From Moritella sp. 5 (GTDB lineage: Bacteria; Pseudomonadota; Gammaproteobacteria; Enterobacterales; Moritellaceae), in the NCBI RefSeq assembly GCF_018219455.1, contig NZ_CP056122.1:2542001-2606000 (forward strand): DNA of 64,000 nt, in the 5' to 3' direction. Positions 62,011 to 64,000 of this stretch are shown piece after piece (position 1 is the first letter of the stretch; each line of letters begins with the position of its first letter). Both the position numbers and the translations under genes were made by a program. The notes under the pieces are model-generated. The model saw nothing but the letters and a program-made list of their open reading frames with translations. It ran no database searches and had not been told where the DNA came from.

Positions 62011-62032
62011 AAAACCGGCATTAGCCGGTTTT
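62011..62032. terminator. Bidirectional terminator between sulP and ihfA
   Basis: AAAACCGGC and GCCGGTTTT (9-bp stem, loop ATTA) are flanked by A-rich and T-rich tails, serving the SulP gene (+) and ihfA (-). Confidence 0.9.
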
Positions 62033-62050
62033 TTATTATCTGATTAAACT

Positions 62051-62344
62051 CTAATTTTTTGAGATAGTCTCAACTTTCGCTTTCAACTTCTGACCCGGTT
62101 TAAAAGTCACAACGCGACGAGCTGTAATTGGTATATCTTCACCTGTTTTAGGATTACGACCAGGTCGTTCACCTTTATCACGAAGGTCAAAATTACCAAA
62201 ACCAGATATTTTAACTTGTTCGTTAACTTCTAAAGATAAGCGAATCTCTTCAAAGAAAGCTTCTACCATTTCTTTAGATTCACGTTTACTCAGGCCAACG
62301 TCGTTAAATAAAGTTTCAGCAATATCAGCTTTGGTTAGTGCCAT
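62051..62344 (-). CDS. ihfA: Integration host factor alpha subunit
   Basis: 97 aa (E. coli 99). A DNA-bending protein pairing with IhfB. Motifs: [34 protein letters not shown] (helical arm), the beta-arm with the DNA-intercalating Pro in [20 protein letters not shown] and [11 protein letters not shown]. It is downstream of pheT by three bases, as in the conserved pheST-ihfA operon. Confidence 0.97.
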   Translation of the reverse strand: MALTKADIAETLFNDVGLSKRESKEMVEAFFEEIRLSLEVNEQVKISGFGNFDLRDKGERPGRNPKTGEDIPITARRVVTFKPGQKLKAKVETISKN

Positions 62345-62347
62345 AAA

Positions 62348-64000
62348 TTAATCCCTCAAGGATGCATTGAATTCAGATGAGATAGCTTCCACAACATTAT
62401 TTACTGCTTCAGATATTTCTTTTTCTTCCAAGGTGCGTGAGATATCTTGTAAGGTTAAGCTGATTGCTAGGCTCTTATGACCTTCTGCAACACCTGTACC
62501 TTGGTATACATCAAACAAGTTTATGCCAACTAACTGATTCCCGCCAACTTTTTTGATGAAGTTGAGAACATCACCAGCGTTAACGTCGTCTTTAACAATC
62601 ATAGCAATGTCACGACGGTTCGAAGTAAACTTAGAAACTTCAACAGCTTGCGGCAATTTACGAGATGTTAATGTAGCCAGTTCAATCTCAAGAATAATCG
62701 TTGAACCATTTAGGCCTAACTTCTTCTCTAGTGAAGGATGGATAGTACCAATATGACCAACAGAACGATCACCACAGAAGATTTCAGCACTTTGACCAGG
62801 ATGTAATCCAGGATGACTTGCACGTTTAAGTACAAATTCATCAGTGTTACATGTTTGATCTAATAATGCGTCTAAATCGCCTTTAAGATCAAAATAGTCA
62901 ACAGACTTACTCTCTTGATTCCACGATTCAGCATTTGCTGTACCCGCGATGATTGCACCAAGCATTGGCACTTGAAGCACGCCATTTTCAACTGATTCAT
63001 CTTTAATAAAAGTAAGACCAGTTTCAAATAAACGAATACGCTGTTGCTGACGTTTTTGGTTAGCTACAACAGCTTCTACCAAACCTGTAAACATACTTAC
63101 ACGCATTACTGACATTTCAATCGAAATTGGATGTGGTAATACAAGATGGTCTGCTTCAGGGTGTAATAATAACTGACGTTTTGGGTCAACAAAGCTATAT
63201 GTAATTGCTTCTTGGAAACCACGGTCAACCATTAAGTCACGAATGCGGCGAACAGGTAATGTTGCTTCATTATGATCAGTCATCTTCAATGGAGCAACAG
63301 GTGCAACATTTGGGATATTGTTGTAACCGAATACACGCGCTACTTCTTCGATTAAATCGACTTCAACTTCGATATCGAAGCGGAAAGATGGAGAAGAAAC
63401 TGTCCATGTATCATTTTCAAACGTAGGCGATAAACCTAAACTGTTTAAAATATCAGTTACTTTCGCATCTTCAACATGGAAGCCAATTACTTTATCTAAC
63501 TGATGACGACGTAAGTTAATTGGCGCATGTGTCGGTAATGCAGACTCTGTAGTCACATCTACAACAGGAGCGACTTCACCACCACAGATTTCAACGATTA
63601 ACTGTGTTGCACGTTCCATCGCTTGATATTGAAGCTCTGAATCAACACCACGTTCAAAACGATGTGAAGAATCAGTATGCAGACCGTATGCACGAGCGCG
63701 ACCAGTAATCGCGAGCGGGCTAAAGAATGCAGACTCCAGTAAAATTGAGTTTGTTGCAGTCGTTACGCCAGTTTTTTCGCCACCGAAGATACCAGCCATT
63801 GCAATCGCACCGCTATCATCTGCAATAACAAGTGTATTGTCATTTAGCTTAACTTCATTACCGTCAAGTAGTGTTAATTTTTCATCTTGGTTTGCAAGAC
63901 GAACATTAATGCCACCCGTTAAAGTCGCTAAGTCAAATGCATGCATTGGTTGACCTAGTTCTAACAATACATAGTTTGTTACGTCAACGATTGGATCAAT
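62348..64000 (-). CDS. pheT: Phenylalanyl-tRNA synthetase beta chain (5' part outside the window)
   Basis: The frame is open to the right edge of the window (at least 551 codons; about 795 aa is usual), so the first third is missing from view. Visible domains include IVDVTNYVLLELGQPMHAFD (B3/B4 region, tRNA editing domain), GGEKTGVTTATNSILLESAFF, HRFERGVDSEL, the B5 domain and the C-terminal anticodon-binding FDX-ACB domain with SKFTSNRRDIAMIVKDDV and LEEKEISEAVN. PheT pairs with PheS to charge tRNA-Phe. Stop lies three bases before ihfA. Confidence 0.96.
   Translation of the reverse strand: MDPIVDVTNYVLLELGQPMHAFDLATLTGGINVRLANQDEKLTLLDGNEVKLNDNTLVIADDSGAIAMAGIFGGEKTGVTTATNSILLESAFFSPLAITGRARAYGLHTDSSHRFERGVDSELQYQAMERATQLIVEICGGEVAPVVDVTTESALPTHAPINLRRHQLDKVIGFHVEDAKVTDILNSLGLSPTFENDTWTVSSPSFRFDIEVEVDLIEEVARVFGYNNIPNVAPVAPLKMTDHNEATLPVRRIRDLMVDRGFQEAITYSFVDPKRQLLLHPEADHLVLPHPISIEMSVMRVSMFTGLVEAVVANQKRQQQRIRLFETGLTFIKDESVENGVLQVPMLGAIIAGTANAESWNQESKSVDYFDLKGDLDALLDQTCNTDEFVLKRASHPGLHPGQSAEIFCGDRSVGHIGTIHPSLEKKLGLNGSTIILEIELATLTSRKLPQAVEVSKFTSNRRDIAMIVKDDVNAGDVLNFIKKVGGNQLVGINLFDVYQGTGVAEGHKSLAISLTLQDISRTLEEKEISEAVNNVVEAISSEFNASLRD

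Overview
The window is chromosomal DNA of a gammaproteobacterium, most likely a marine, psychrophile-type member of the Alteromonadales/Vibrionales side such as Moritella (or a Shewanella/Psychromonas relative). The inference rests on E. coli-like gene order in several housekeeping blocks, AT-rich base composition, ZapC, RMF and a 180 kDa-type NAD-glutamate dehydrogenase, PEP-CTERM-like and GlyGly-CTERM-like sorting tails, and DUF2760/Hsp70 and DUF2960 genes. No rRNA or tRNA gene and no CRISPR array was seen.

Region 1 (1-9700) is accessory. After a GC-rich selO gene comes a run of small, unrelated, single-gene units, nearly all on the minus strand: an SDR-type oxidoreductase, four GNAT acetyltransferases, a cupin, a YdeI-like protein, RpiB, a HIT hydrolase, an unknown protein and a DUF2007 protein. 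It also holds a decayed isochorismatase-family gene and a decayed IS110/IS1111-type element. One good attC-like site (5662-5767) and repeated GTTAT cores in front of genes suggest a remnant integron cassette array without an integrase. A soluble two-PAS chemoreceptor (9791-11080), a 5'-truncated GST gene, a secreted unknown and a PEP-CTERM-like protein follow.

Region 2 (13750-32830, minus strand) is core genome. It runs rmf (58 aa), a DUF3466 protein, uup, a glutaredoxin-like gene, rlmKL, zapC, pyrD, NAD-GDH, pepN, prc and proQ, most units ending in clear rho-independent terminators. yebG follows with a perfect LexA box.

Region 3 (33590-44740, plus strand) has letA split into two overlapping genes, letB with seven MCE domains, rsmF, and a DUF2760-Hsp70-Hsp70 cluster whose two chaperone genes are separated by a terminator-like hairpin.

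Region 4 (44860-56000) is a DUF2960 gene and the fatty-acid/cell-envelope block in E. coli order, tatD-holB-tmk-mltG-fabF-acpP-fabG-fabD-plsX-rpmF-yceD. fabH and pabC are missing from their usual slots. The maf/yceF gene diverges from yceD, and rluC diverges from rne.

Region 5 (55994-64000) holds rne, whose degradosome-scaffold half carries long in-frame tandem repeats (fifteen 24-bp units, a duplicated 141-bp block, about 26 units of 15-18 bp). It ends with a SulP transporter, ihfA and the 3' part of pheT, which runs off the right edge.
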